DNA from: Marinobacterium stanieri
GTDB lineage: Bacteria > Pseudomonadota > Gammaproteobacteria > Pseudomonadales > Balneatricaceae
Assembly (NCBI RefSeq): GCF_900155945.1
Contig: NZ_FTMN01000016.1
Coordinates: 1-34,393 of the forward strand
Length of the DNA stretch: 34,393 bases
Direction: 5' to 3'
Numbering within the stretch: the first letter of the stretch is position 1; each line of letters starts with the position of its first letter. Position numbers and translations under genes: made by a program. The notes beneath the pieces are model-generated. The model was not told where the DNA came from. It did not search any database and saw only the letters and a list, made by a program, of their open reading frames with translations. Shown here piece after piece: positions 9,476 to 21,213 of this stretch.

Positions 9476-10716
9476 GTACACTCTGGATCGGTATCGCGGT
9501 TCTGACACTGATCGCCATCGCGTTCATGTTTGCCCCAGTGGTGCGTCATCAACGTCTGGCCCGCAGTGAAGCCACAGAGCGTCGCCAGCAAAACATCGAT
9601 ATTTTCCGTGAACGCCTAGCGGAACTGGAAAATGAGCGTCGTCAGGGCACCCTGGCTGAAGCCGAGTTCGCCACGCTGAAGCTGGAGCTGGAACGCAACC
9701 TGCTGATTGATGCGGAAGAGGATGAAGCCCCGGAAACGCCCAAGCGTACCCGTGTTGGCCAGGCGCAGCTGGTCACCGTGACTCTGCTGGCGCTGATGAT
9801 TCCGGCCGCAGCTTTGGGCCTTTACAACCACCTGGGGCGTGCGGATGACCTGGCGGTTGCCTTGAACAACCCGCCAGGCCCCAATGGCCAGATGACCATG
9901 GAGCAGGCCGTTGCCTCCCTGAAGCAGGAATTGGCGGCAGACCCCGAGAACCCTGAGGGCTGGTACCTGCTGGCCAATACCTACATGAACATGGGGGATT
10001 ATGCGGGCGGCCGTGATGCCTTTGCCAAGGTGCTCGATTACCTGCCCCAGGAAGCTCCACAATACGCCAGTGTGATGGGTCAGCTGGCCCAGGCCATGTA
10101 TTTTGCCAACAACGGCGTCATGGATGAGCCGGTGCGTGCGCAGATCAATGCGACACTGGCACTGGAACCTTATGAGATCGCGGCTCTGGGCCTGCTGGGG
10201 ATCGATTCCTTTGAGCAGGAAAATTACACCGCGGCTATCGAGCACTGGAGCAAGGCGCTGATCAATGCCGATGGCACCGCTGCAGATTCACTGCGCAGCG
10301 GCATCGCCCGTGCTCAGGAGCAACTGGCGGCGGCCGGCCAGCCGGTGCCCGACGTGCCGGAACTGAATATGGCCAGAATTCGGGTACAGGTCACCCTGGA
10401 TCCGGCGCTGCTGGATCAGGTTGACCCGGAACAGACGCTGTTTATTTTTGCCCGTCCGCTGGAAGGGCGTATGCCGCTGGCGGCTGTTAAGCGTCAGGTA
10501 AAGGACCTGCCGTTAGAGTTGGAACTGACGGATGCCATGGCGATGGCACCCCAGGCACGCCTGTCGATGCATGACGAAGTGGAAATCAGCGCGCGAATAA
10601 GCCTTTCGGGACAGCCTCAGCCTCAGGCAGGCGACCTGCAGGGGACATTTGGTCCGGTTGCAACCCAGGGCCGCGAGGCGCCTGTTTCACTGGTGATCGA
10701 CCAGGTGTTAAAGTAA
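9472..10716 (+). CDS. ccmI: CcmI (CycH), TPR apocytochrome chaperone
   Basis: A 414-residue protein with an N-terminal helix (about 2-22), a cytoplasmic charged segment, a second helix around 98-120, and TPR repeats from about 138 to 285 (for example GWYLLANTYMNMGDYAGGRD). A beta-rich C-terminal domain follows. It binds apocytochrome c C-termini and delivers them to CcmF/H. Its ATG overlaps the ccmH stop. It is the last ccm gene, and zipA follows after only 34 bases. Confidence 0.93.
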   Translation: MSTLWIGIAVLTLIAIAFMFAPVVRHQRLARSEATERRQQNIDIFRERLAELENERRQGTLAEAEFATLKLELERNLLIDAEEDEAPETPKRTRVGQAQLVTVTLLALMIPAAALGLYNHLGRADDLAVALNNPPGPNGQMTMEQAVASLKQELAADPENPEGWYLLANTYMNMGDYAGGRDAFAKVLDYLPQEAPQYASVMGQLAQAMYFANNGVMDEPVRAQINATLALEPYEIAALGLLGIDSFEQENYTAAIEHWSKALINADGTAADSLRSGIARAQEQLAAAGQPVPDVPELNMARIRVQVTLDPALLDQVDPEQTLFIFARPLEGRMPLAAVKRQVKDLPLELELTDAMAMAPQARLSMHDEVEISARISLSGQPQPQAGDLQGTFGPVATQGREAPVSLVIDQVLK

Positions 10717-10719
10717 CAC
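10705..10719. repeat. Short inverted repeat over the ccmI stop codon
   Basis: GTGTTA AAG TAACAC forms perfect 6-base arms with a 3-base centre, including the TAA stop of ccmI. The DNA symmetry could be a protein site ahead of zipA or chance. No U-tract follows, so it is not a terminator. Confidence 0.3.
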
Positions 10720-10750
10720 AGGGCGTTCATTAACAGGGTAAGGCGAAAAT

Positions 10751-14819
<4,069 letters not shown>

Positions 14820-14835
14820 ATAGCGAGGCCTGCCT

Positions 14836-15522
14836 GTGGAACAGCTTGATCAGATTACTTCGCTGATAGCACTCACCATGGGCGTTGCCTGGGCCAGTGG
14901 CATTAATCTCTATGCCACTGTGTTGATGCTGGGTGTGCTATCCAATATGGGCCATCTGACGCTGCCGCCGGGGCTGGAGATCGTCAGCGATCCGCTGGTG
15001 CTGATGGCGGCAGGCTTCATGTACTTCGTCGAGTTCTTTGCCGATAAGTTGCCAGGGGTGGATACCGGCTGGGACAGCCTGCATACCTTCATACGCATTC
15101 CGGCCGGTGCGGCGCTGGCAGCTGGTGCCGTGGGCGATATGAGTCCGGTGGTAGAGCTGGCCGCTGCCCTGGTGGGTGGCTCCATGGCAGCAGGAAGCCA
15201 TGCGCTCAAGGCCGGTACCCGTGTAGTCATCAATACCTCGCCCGAGCCCTTGACCAACTGGACAGCCTCCTTCAGTGAAGACCTGATCGTGATCGGTGGC
15301 CTTTGGACCGCACTGAATCATCCGCTCTGGTTCCTGGGTGCTTTGATTCTGTTTATCGGGCTGTTGATCTGGATTTTGCCAAAACTCTGGCGTGCGGTTA
15401 AAAAGGTTTTCAGCACCCTGGCCAACTGGCTGAGTGGCAACCGCTCTCCATCGGACATACCGGAAGAGCCATTGGAGCGAACCGCAGCTAAAGCCTCAGG
15501 CCGTCAACTGCCGCCGCAGTGA
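14836..15522 (+). CDS. DUF4126 family membrane protein
   Basis: A 228-residue hydrophobic protein with several membrane segments, including a start with ITSLIALTMGVAWASGINLY, a Gly/Ala-rich middle (FMYFVEFFADKLPGVDTGWD), and a final helix LWFLGALILFIGLLIWILP. A short charged tail follows. This matches DUF4126, a family of unknown function. The GTG start at 14836 is preceded by GCGAGG with good spacing. It follows yheU by 16 bases and converges on the CBS gene with a gap of only 4 bases. Confidence 0.8.
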   Translation: MEQLDQITSLIALTMGVAWASGINLYATVLMLGVLSNMGHLTLPPGLEIVSDPLVLMAAGFMYFVEFFADKLPGVDTGWDSLHTFIRIPAGAALAAGAVGDMSPVVELAAALVGGSMAAGSHALKAGTRVVINTSPEPLTNWTASFSEDLIVIGGLWTALNHPLWFLGALILFIGLLIWILPKLWRAVKKVFSTLANWLSGNRSPSDIPEEPLERTAAKASGRQLPPQ

Positions 15523-15526
15523 TACC

Positions 15527-16186
15527 TCAGGCCCAGCTTTCGACACGGGCATTATTGATCAGCATGCGCAGCAGGTCGGTGCGACATACGATACCTTGCA
15601 GCCGGTCATGATCATCAATGACCGGAATGGCGCCGATATCGTAGCGTACGAAGCTGGCAGCAATGCTCGAGACAGGGGTAGCAGGCGAAGCCACAACCAT
15701 CTGTTTGTGGTAGGCCTGAGTGACACTCACAGGTGAGTCGGTGCCTTTTGCCAGAATATCGTCTCGTGATAGCAGACCAAGTGCCCGTTCATCGTCGTCG
15801 ATCAGGATCAGGTGGTACACCTCTTGTGCCTGCATCAGTTCCCAGGCTTTACGCAGACTGGTATCGGTTGTGACGGTCAGTACCGGGCTGCTCATGACCT
15901 GCGCCGCTTTTAGCTCCTGAGGCTTGCTCGAAACTGACGCCTGTTCTCGGCCTGCCTGGTCATAGCCCTTGGGTGACTGGCGCCGGTCCTTGGGCGGTAG
16001 CTGAAAACGCTCCCGAGACAGCTCAATCCGTTCTTCAGTCCCTTGCTGCCGTTGTGCCTTGTCTTCGGATGCCGGCAAGCCGGATGCCTGGCTGCTTTGT
16101 TGCATCGACTCGACACCGCGTTGCCGAAACAACGAGTCAACGGGGGTCTGAATCCGATACCCCTGATCATAGATGACAAGTGCCAT
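15527..16186 (-). CDS. CBS-domain-pair protein
   Basis: A 219-residue protein. Residues 1-92 are polar, Gln/Arg-rich and probably disordered. A Bateman pair follows: CBS1 about 95-146 (VMSSPVLTVTTDTSLRKAWE) and CBS2 about 158-212 (RYDIGAIPVIDDHDRLQGIV). Such pairs usually bind adenine nucleotides, but no catalytic domain is attached, so the partner is unknown. ATG at 16186 has a strong GGAGGTA site. It lies downstream of mnmC, with its own perfect TATAAT inside the end of mnmC. Confidence 0.85.
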   Translation of the reverse strand: MALVIYDQGYRIQTPVDSLFRQRGVESMQQSSQASGLPASEDKAQRQQGTEERIELSRERFQLPPKDRRQSPKGYDQAGREQASVSSKPQELKAAQVMSSPVLTVTTDTSLRKAWELMQAQEVYHLILIDDDERALGLLSRDDILAKGTDSPVSVTQAYHKQMVVASPATPVSSIAASFVRYDIGAIPVIDDHDRLQGIVCRTDLLRMLINNARVESWA

Positions 16187-16226
16187 AGGCTACCTCCGCA
16201 CTGACCGGAAAATACCGGCTACTCCT

Positions 16227-16232
16227 ATTATA
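16227..16232 (-). promoter_or_regulatory. Candidate -10 element for the CBS gene
   Basis: On the minus strand the last mnmC codons and stop read CGCTATAATAGGAG, containing a perfect TATAAT. The best -35 match at 18-base spacing (TCAAGA) is poor. If active, the start would lie about 35 bases before the CBS gene ATG. Confidence 0.4.
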
Positions 16233-18201
16233 GCGACCCGCGAATCAGATTCTTGATTATAAATCGTCCTGGATGGAGGATTGGCAGTAGGTCAGCAGAC
16301 AGGGGAGAGGGGGTTCCCGCGATCTGAGCCGCCAATAACTCTCCTGTTATTGGACCGCTAATAAGGCCTTTTGATCCGTGTCCGAGGTTGATAAACAGGC
16401 CGTTTTGATAGGCTGGTGGCTGGTCCAGTGGCCAGCGGGCGTCATCCCTGAGTTTGGCGTAGCGTTCGATATAGCCGTTCAGATCAGGCGCGGGCCCGGT
16501 CAAGGGTAAATAGTCCGGTGTACTGCAACGCAGTGCGACACGCCCATCCAGAGACTTGTCACTAAGGGCATGGCCCAATTCGGGCAACGCACGGGTCAGA
16601 ATGTCCCGGTTGTGCGTATGCTCGTCTTCACGTACATCCAGTTCAGTCTCACCCACTTTGAATGATGCCCCAAAGCAGTAGCGTTCCTTCATAGGCGGCG
16701 AGATATAGCCCTCACCACAGACCACGGTTTTCAACGCAGCCAGGTTGGCGGGCGCATCGGCCTGACTGGTTTGGCCTCGAATCGGTTTGAGTGGAAGCCA
16801 TGACAGGGGGCTGAACTGACGGCTACTGCTGGCACAGCAGACCACGACCTGACGGGCACTGAAGGTGGTGCCTTCCAGCTGCCAGATGCCCTCGTGGCAG
16901 CTCAAGTCGCTCACTGGCGTGTTGTACTGGCACTGAATCAGCGGATGGTTCAGCAGCGCCTGGCACAGTGCCGGGGGCGAAACCCAGCCTGCACGGGGGA
17001 AGAACAGGCCTGATGTATCTATCTGCAATCCTGCGAGTTCAGTGGCTTCAGCCGGAGCAACTGCATGAACCAGACTGTCAGGGTAGGCATCGGCCGCAAC
17101 AATATCACCCTGGCGACTTTGTTCCCTGGCATTCAATGCAAGCTGTAACACACCACAAAGGTCGCCCAGAGCAGGGTCCTGCTGCATCAGCGGCTGCAGC
17201 AACGCACAGCTGTATTCCAGACCACAGAGGTGGAAGCGGCTGTGTGCCGTGGGTTTGGCCGGCAGTTTGGCATAGAGCGCACCCTGCGCATTGCCTGAGC
17301 CTTCCTGCGCAGGGGATGCGTGGCGTTCAACCACCTGAACAGGAATGCCTTTCTCGGCCAATGCCCGTGCAGCAGAAGCGCCGGCGATGCCCGCGCCGAT
17401 GACAATGACAGGTTCTGTGCTGACGGGCTTGCGAGGTTCCGGAGGCAGACTCCAGATCGGCAGCCGGGTTTTTGACTCCCCGTTTGTTTGCGTGGGCGCG
17501 GTCATGACTCCGGCAAGCATCTCGCGTTTGCGGCCAAACCCCGGGCGTTTTTCCACCTCAAAGCCGACTGCCTGGAGTCCGCGACGGACGATACCGGCAG
17601 CGGTGAAGGTGGCAAAGCGCGTGCCCGGCTGACTCAGGCGGGCGATCTGCTGAAACAGAGCCTCAGTCCAGAGATCCGGGTTCTTGGCGGGGGCAAAACC
17701 GTCCAGAAACCAGCTGTCGATGCGGGCTTCCAGGCGCGGCAGTTGCTCAAGGGCATCCCCCAAGAGGAGCGTAAGGAGCACACGGCCGCCGTCAAATCTC
17801 AGGGTGTAAAAGCCTTCAACCGGTGTCGGATAGCCGTCAATTAATTGACGCGAGCCTTCTGCGAACTGGGGGAAGGCTTCCAGCGCTCGGGCCAGGTCAT
17901 CCACCTTGAGCGGGTACTTCTCACAGGAGATATAGTGCAGCTGCTGCGGTGCTTTGGATTGTTTCAGCCAGAGATCACGGGCGCATAGAAAGTTGAGGCC
18001 GGTGCCAAAGCCGGTTTCGGCAATGACGAACGACGTGCTTTCCAGGCCGGCAAAACGTTCCTCCAGGTGGTTGGCCTGGAGGAAAACGTGTTCGGTTTCA
18101 GCAATACCGCCATCGCGGTTGAAGTAGATATCGCCAAAGCGGTCTGATTCCGGTGAGCCCGCCTGCCAGCTGAGCTCGGCGTTCTGCAGTCGCTCAGTCA
18201 T
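16228..18201 (-). CDS. mnmC: MnmC, bifunctional tRNA wobble-uridine modification enzyme
   Basis: A 657-residue two-domain enzyme that converts cmnm5(s2)U34 to mnm5(s2)U34 in tRNA. The N-terminal methyltransferase (MnmC2) shows the SAM loop ETGFGTG (62-68) and DGFAP (167-171). The C-terminal FAD-dependent demodification domain (MnmC1) begins with VIVIGAGIAGASAARAL (GxGxxG at 269-274). ATG at 18201 matches the N-terminal length of relatives (MTERLQNAELSW); an upstream in-frame ATG at 18246 would lie wholly inside mrpG. The gene overlaps the end of mrpG by 8 bases. Confidence 0.95.
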   Translation of the reverse strand: MTERLQNAELSWQAGSPESDRFGDIYFNRDGGIAETEHVFLQANHLEERFAGLESTSFVIAETGFGTGLNFLCARDLWLKQSKAPQQLHYISCEKYPLKVDDLARALEAFPQFAEGSRQLIDGYPTPVEGFYTLRFDGGRVLLTLLLGDALEQLPRLEARIDSWFLDGFAPAKNPDLWTEALFQQIARLSQPGTRFATFTAAGIVRRGLQAVGFEVEKRPGFGRKREMLAGVMTAPTQTNGESKTRLPIWSLPPEPRKPVSTEPVIVIGAGIAGASAARALAEKGIPVQVVERHASPAQEGSGNAQGALYAKLPAKPTAHSRFHLCGLEYSCALLQPLMQQDPALGDLCGVLQLALNAREQSRQGDIVAADAYPDSLVHAVAPAEATELAGLQIDTSGLFFPRAGWVSPPALCQALLNHPLIQCQYNTPVSDLSCHEGIWQLEGTTFSARQVVVCCASSSRQFSPLSWLPLKPIRGQTSQADAPANLAALKTVVCGEGYISPPMKERYCFGASFKVGETELDVREDEHTHNRDILTRALPELGHALSDKSLDGRVALRCSTPDYLPLTGPAPDLNGYIERYAKLRDDARWPLDQPPAYQNGLFINLGHGSKGLISGPITGELLAAQIAGTPSPLSADLLPILHPGRFIIKNLIRGSL

Positions 18202-18577
18202 GATTGGGGCTGTCGGGAGCCGCCGGTGGTTGCTGCTCGCGGGCACTGGCGATCAGGTGCTGTGAACGCGTGCGTCTCAGGGCGCGGTTCTCATGATGCA
18301 GTGCCGTTTTGGCCAGCATGTGTGCGGTGATGGGGGCTGTGATCAGCAGGAACAGCGTAATCAACAGTTCGTGTACGCTGAAGTACCCCTGCTCGTAGGT
18401 CATCAGTACCATGGAGGCGATCAGGATGCCGCCCATGCCTACGGTGGTGGCCTTGGTCGGGGCGTGCAGGCGGGTGTAGACATCCGGCAGGCGGCACAGG
18501 CCCAGAGAGCCGACCAGAACAAAGAAGCCGCCAATCAACAGCAGTACGCAGACCAGAATTTCAACCAGTATGTTCAT
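18194..18577 (-). CDS. mrpG: MrpG/PhaG, Na+/H+ antiporter small subunit
   Basis: A 127-residue protein with three membrane helices (for example ILVEILVCVLLLIGGFFVLV) and the family segment LCRLPDVYTRLHAPTKATT. It has a hydrophilic Arg-rich C-terminal tail. It is the last subunit of the Mrp complex in this operon and begins 8 bases after mrpF. Confidence 0.93.
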   Translation of the reverse strand: MNILVEILVCVLLLIGGFFVLVGSLGLCRLPDVYTRLHAPTKATTVGMGGILIASMVLMTYEQGYFSVHELLITLFLLITAPITAHMLAKTALHHENRALRRTRSQHLIASAREQQPPAAPDSPNHD

Positions 18578-18585
18578 ACAGATCC

Positions 18586-18855
18586 TTACTCAATAATATC
18601 GCCGCGCAAGAGGTACTTGCACAGGGCCACGGTGCTGACAAAGCCGAGCATGGCAATCAGCAGGGCTGCTTCGAAGTAGAGGTTGGTGCCCATGTGCATG
18701 CCGTACAGCAGAATCAGGGCGATGCTGTTGATGTACATGGTATCCAGCGCAAGGATACGGTCAGAAAGGTCAGGGCCACGCAACAGACGCCAGAGATTCA
18801 GTACCAGTGCGATACACACAGCGCCACTGACAATGAAAATGGTGGTGTTCAGCAT
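18586..18855 (-). CDS. mrpF: MrpF/PhaF, Na+/H+ antiporter small subunit
   Basis: An 89-residue, three-helix protein with the family segment LRGPDLSDRILALDTMYINS, containing the conserved Asp of MrpF. It overlaps mrpE by 7 bases. Confidence 0.93.
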   Translation of the reverse strand: MLNTTIFIVSGAVCIALVLNLWRLLRGPDLSDRILALDTMYINSIALILLYGMHMGTNLYFEAALLIAMLGFVSTVALCKYLLRGDIIE

Positions 18856-19343
18856 CCGAAAATCTCCTTCAGCGGGGCTTCGTAGCGCGCCTTGATTTCG
18901 GCAATCAGCGCCTGCTCATCGGTAATATGCAGAGCGTGAATGTAGAGCCATTTCTGGTCTTCGGAGACCTCGGCACTGACAGTACCGGGGGTCAGCGAGA
19001 TGGTGCTGGCCAGCACGGTAATCGGCAGGTCTTCTTTCAGATCCAGCGGAATGGCGATGAAGCCCGGCTGCAGTTTGCGCATGGGGCTCAGCACCAGAAT
19101 GGCCACGTCGATGTTGGCGGTGACAATATCACCCAGCACACGCAGCACATAGCGGGCTGCCAGCAGCGGCTTGAGGACGCGAGGCTGGTCTGTTTTCAGT
19201 GGTGCACAGAGCAGCGGAATGGTCCAGGCCAGGAAGGCTGCCAGCACCAGGTGGCCGGGTTCGACGGAGTTGTTAAGCAGCAGCCAGGCGACAAAGAGCA
19301 GCAGGCTGTGCAGCGGCATTGGCAGCCAAAAGGATCGACTCAT
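18849..19343 (-). CDS. mrpE: MrpE/PhaE, Na+/H+ antiporter subunit
   Basis: A 164-residue protein with N-terminal membrane helices and a cytoplasmic C-terminal domain (ITVLASTISLTPGTVSAEVS and WLYIHALHITD are typical MrpE segments). ATG at 19343 overlaps the mrpD stop. Confidence 0.92.
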   Translation of the reverse strand: MSRSFWLPMPLHSLLLFVAWLLLNNSVEPGHLVLAAFLAWTIPLLCAPLKTDQPRVLKPLLAARYVLRVLGDIVTANIDVAILVLSPMRKLQPGFIAIPLDLKEDLPITVLASTISLTPGTVSAEVSEDQKWLYIHALHITDEQALIAEIKARYEAPLKEIFGC

Positions 19344-20851
19344 GAGGGGCCTCCAGGCAGCAGAACATCCAGAGATGCGGGCAGCTGATGCAGCTGCCGG
19401 GCAGCGGCATCGGTGTATTCAGTCATGGGACCGCCAAAGATCACCATCAACGGCGCTGCTAACAGTAGCAAGGTAACGGCTGCAACCTGCCAGGGAGAAG
19501 CCGGGTCTGACTGGCTCTTGTCGGTGCTGCGACGCCAGAACAGAGTCGTGCCGCCGCGTGACAGCGCGATGATGGTAATCAGGCTGCTGATCAGGATGGT
19601 GGGCCATACCCAGAGCATCTCCGATCCCTGCTCGGCCGACTGCAGCATCAGCAGCTTGCCGACAAAGCCGGAGAAGGGCGGAATACCGGCAATGGTCATG
19701 GCTGCGACGAAGAAACAGACACCCAGCAGTGCAGGCTGGCGCACCTTGCGAGACATCACGAAACGGTCTCCTGCCTTGCCGCGCTGTTCACTGATCAGGC
19801 CAGCCACCAGGAACAAGGCTGCACTTATAAAGGTGCTGTGAACCAGGTAGTAAAGGCCTGCGGCCGTGGCTTTTTCATTCTGCAGTGCGACCGAGATCAA
19901 CAGGGTACCCACTGACACGATCACCAGGTTGGCAGTCAGTTCACGCAGGTTAGGACTGGCCAGAGCACCGATGCTGCCGGCGACCACGGTCATGATCGCC
20001 AGCGGCCAGATCCAGGGTTCAATCATGTTGGCCAGTGGCCCCGCGTTTTCACCGAACACCACGGTATGGACACGGTACAGGCTGTAGATGCCGACTTTGG
20101 TCATGATGGCGAACAACGCTGCCACAGGAGCTGCAGCGGATGAATAGGCGCGGGTGAGCCAGAAATGCAACGGCAGCATGGCCGCCTTCAGGCCGAAGAC
20201 CACCAGCAGCAGCATGCCTCCGGCACGGGCCAGCACGGCCTCTGCCTCAGACAGCTTGGCGACCTTGGTCGACATGTCAGCAATGTTCAGCGTGCCCAGG
20301 GTGCCGTACAGCATGCCCAGTGCGAACAGGAACAGGCTGGAGCCAACCAGGTTGAGCGCCACATAGTGGAAGCTGGCCTGGGTCTTCTGCTTGCCACCGC
20401 CGTGAATCAGCAGGGCATAGGAGGCAATCAGCAGCACCTCGAAGAATACGAACAGGTTGAAGATGTCCCCGGTCAGGAAGGCACCGTTGATGCCCATCAG
20501 CTGGAACAGAATCAATGGGTGGAAGTAGGCACCGGTTCGATCTTCGCCGGCACAGGCATAGAGCAGCGCGGCCAGACCCAACACCGAGGTCAGCAGAACC
20601 AGCAGCGATGACAGCAGGTCGGAGACCAGCACGATGCCAAATGGCGGCTGCCAGTCACCCAGTACATAGAGCTGAATGCCTTCGGCACGGGTATGCAGCA
20701 TCAGGGTCAGCGCGGCCAGCAGGGTCAGGGCCGACACCACCAGTGATGCGATGCGCTGGCGTTCCAGGCTGGCGCTGAGAGGCGGCAGCAGAAGCAGCAG
20801 AGCCCCCAGCAGAGGCAGTAGAACCGGCAGTATGGGAAGGTGTTCGATCAT
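19340..20851 (-). CDS. mrpD: MrpD/PhaD, proton-channel-like antiporter subunit
   Basis: A 503-residue membrane protein homologous to the complex I subunits NuoL/M/N. Glu138 in NLFVFFEVLLIASYALLI corresponds to the conserved functional glutamate of this family, and KAAMLPLHFWLTRAYSSAAA is the typical following block. The start ATG overlaps the mrpC stop (ATGA). Confidence 0.94.
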   Translation of the reverse strand: MIEHLPILPVLLPLLGALLLLLPPLSASLERQRIASLVVSALTLLAALTLMLHTRAEGIQLYVLGDWQPPFGIVLVSDLLSSLLVLLTSVLGLAALLYACAGEDRTGAYFHPLILFQLMGINGAFLTGDIFNLFVFFEVLLIASYALLIHGGGKQKTQASFHYVALNLVGSSLFLFALGMLYGTLGTLNIADMSTKVAKLSEAEAVLARAGGMLLLVVFGLKAAMLPLHFWLTRAYSSAAAPVAALFAIMTKVGIYSLYRVHTVVFGENAGPLANMIEPWIWPLAIMTVVAGSIGALASPNLRELTANLVIVSVGTLLISVALQNEKATAAGLYYLVHSTFISAALFLVAGLISEQRGKAGDRFVMSRKVRQPALLGVCFFVAAMTIAGIPPFSGFVGKLLMLQSAEQGSEMLWVWPTILISSLITIIALSRGGTTLFWRRSTDKSQSDPASPWQVAAVTLLLLAAPLMVIFGGPMTEYTDAAARQLHQLPASLDVLLPGGPS

Positions 20852-21213
20852 GCCTGGTCCTTCTTGCGGCGTGTTTTGGTTTCAGGTTGCGGAGGCAGTC
20901 GACCGTCCACGTGGTCGTTGCCCAAATCGGCGCGGGCACGCATGGCCAGAATCACCACAAAGGCGGTCATGGCGAAGCCGATTACAATCGCGGTCAACAC
21001 CAGTGCCTGGGGCAGCGGATCCGCATAGGTATAGGAGGTGCCCAGAATAGCGGCACCATCCAGTTTCAGGCGGCCACTGGAGAACAGGAACAGGTTGACG
21101 GCATAGGACAGCATGGTGAGACCCATGACGACAGGAAAGGTTCGCCCGCGCAGGCAGAGGAAAATGCCTGAAAACGTAAGCAGGCCAACACACACGGCAT
21201 ATACGGCTTCCAT
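20848..21213 (-). CDS. mrpC: MrpC/PhaC, NuoK-like antiporter subunit
   Basis: A 121-residue, three-helix protein related to NuoK, with DPLPQALVLTAIVIGFAMTA as the hallmark. It has a basic C-terminal tail. The start ATG immediately follows the mrpA stop codon with no gap. Confidence 0.93.
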   Translation of the reverse strand: MEAVYAVCVGLLTFSGIFLCLRGRTFPVVMGLTMLSYAVNLFLFSSGRLKLDGAAILGTSYTYADPLPQALVLTAIVIGFAMTAFVVILAMRARADLGNDHVDGRLPPQPETKTRRKKDQA

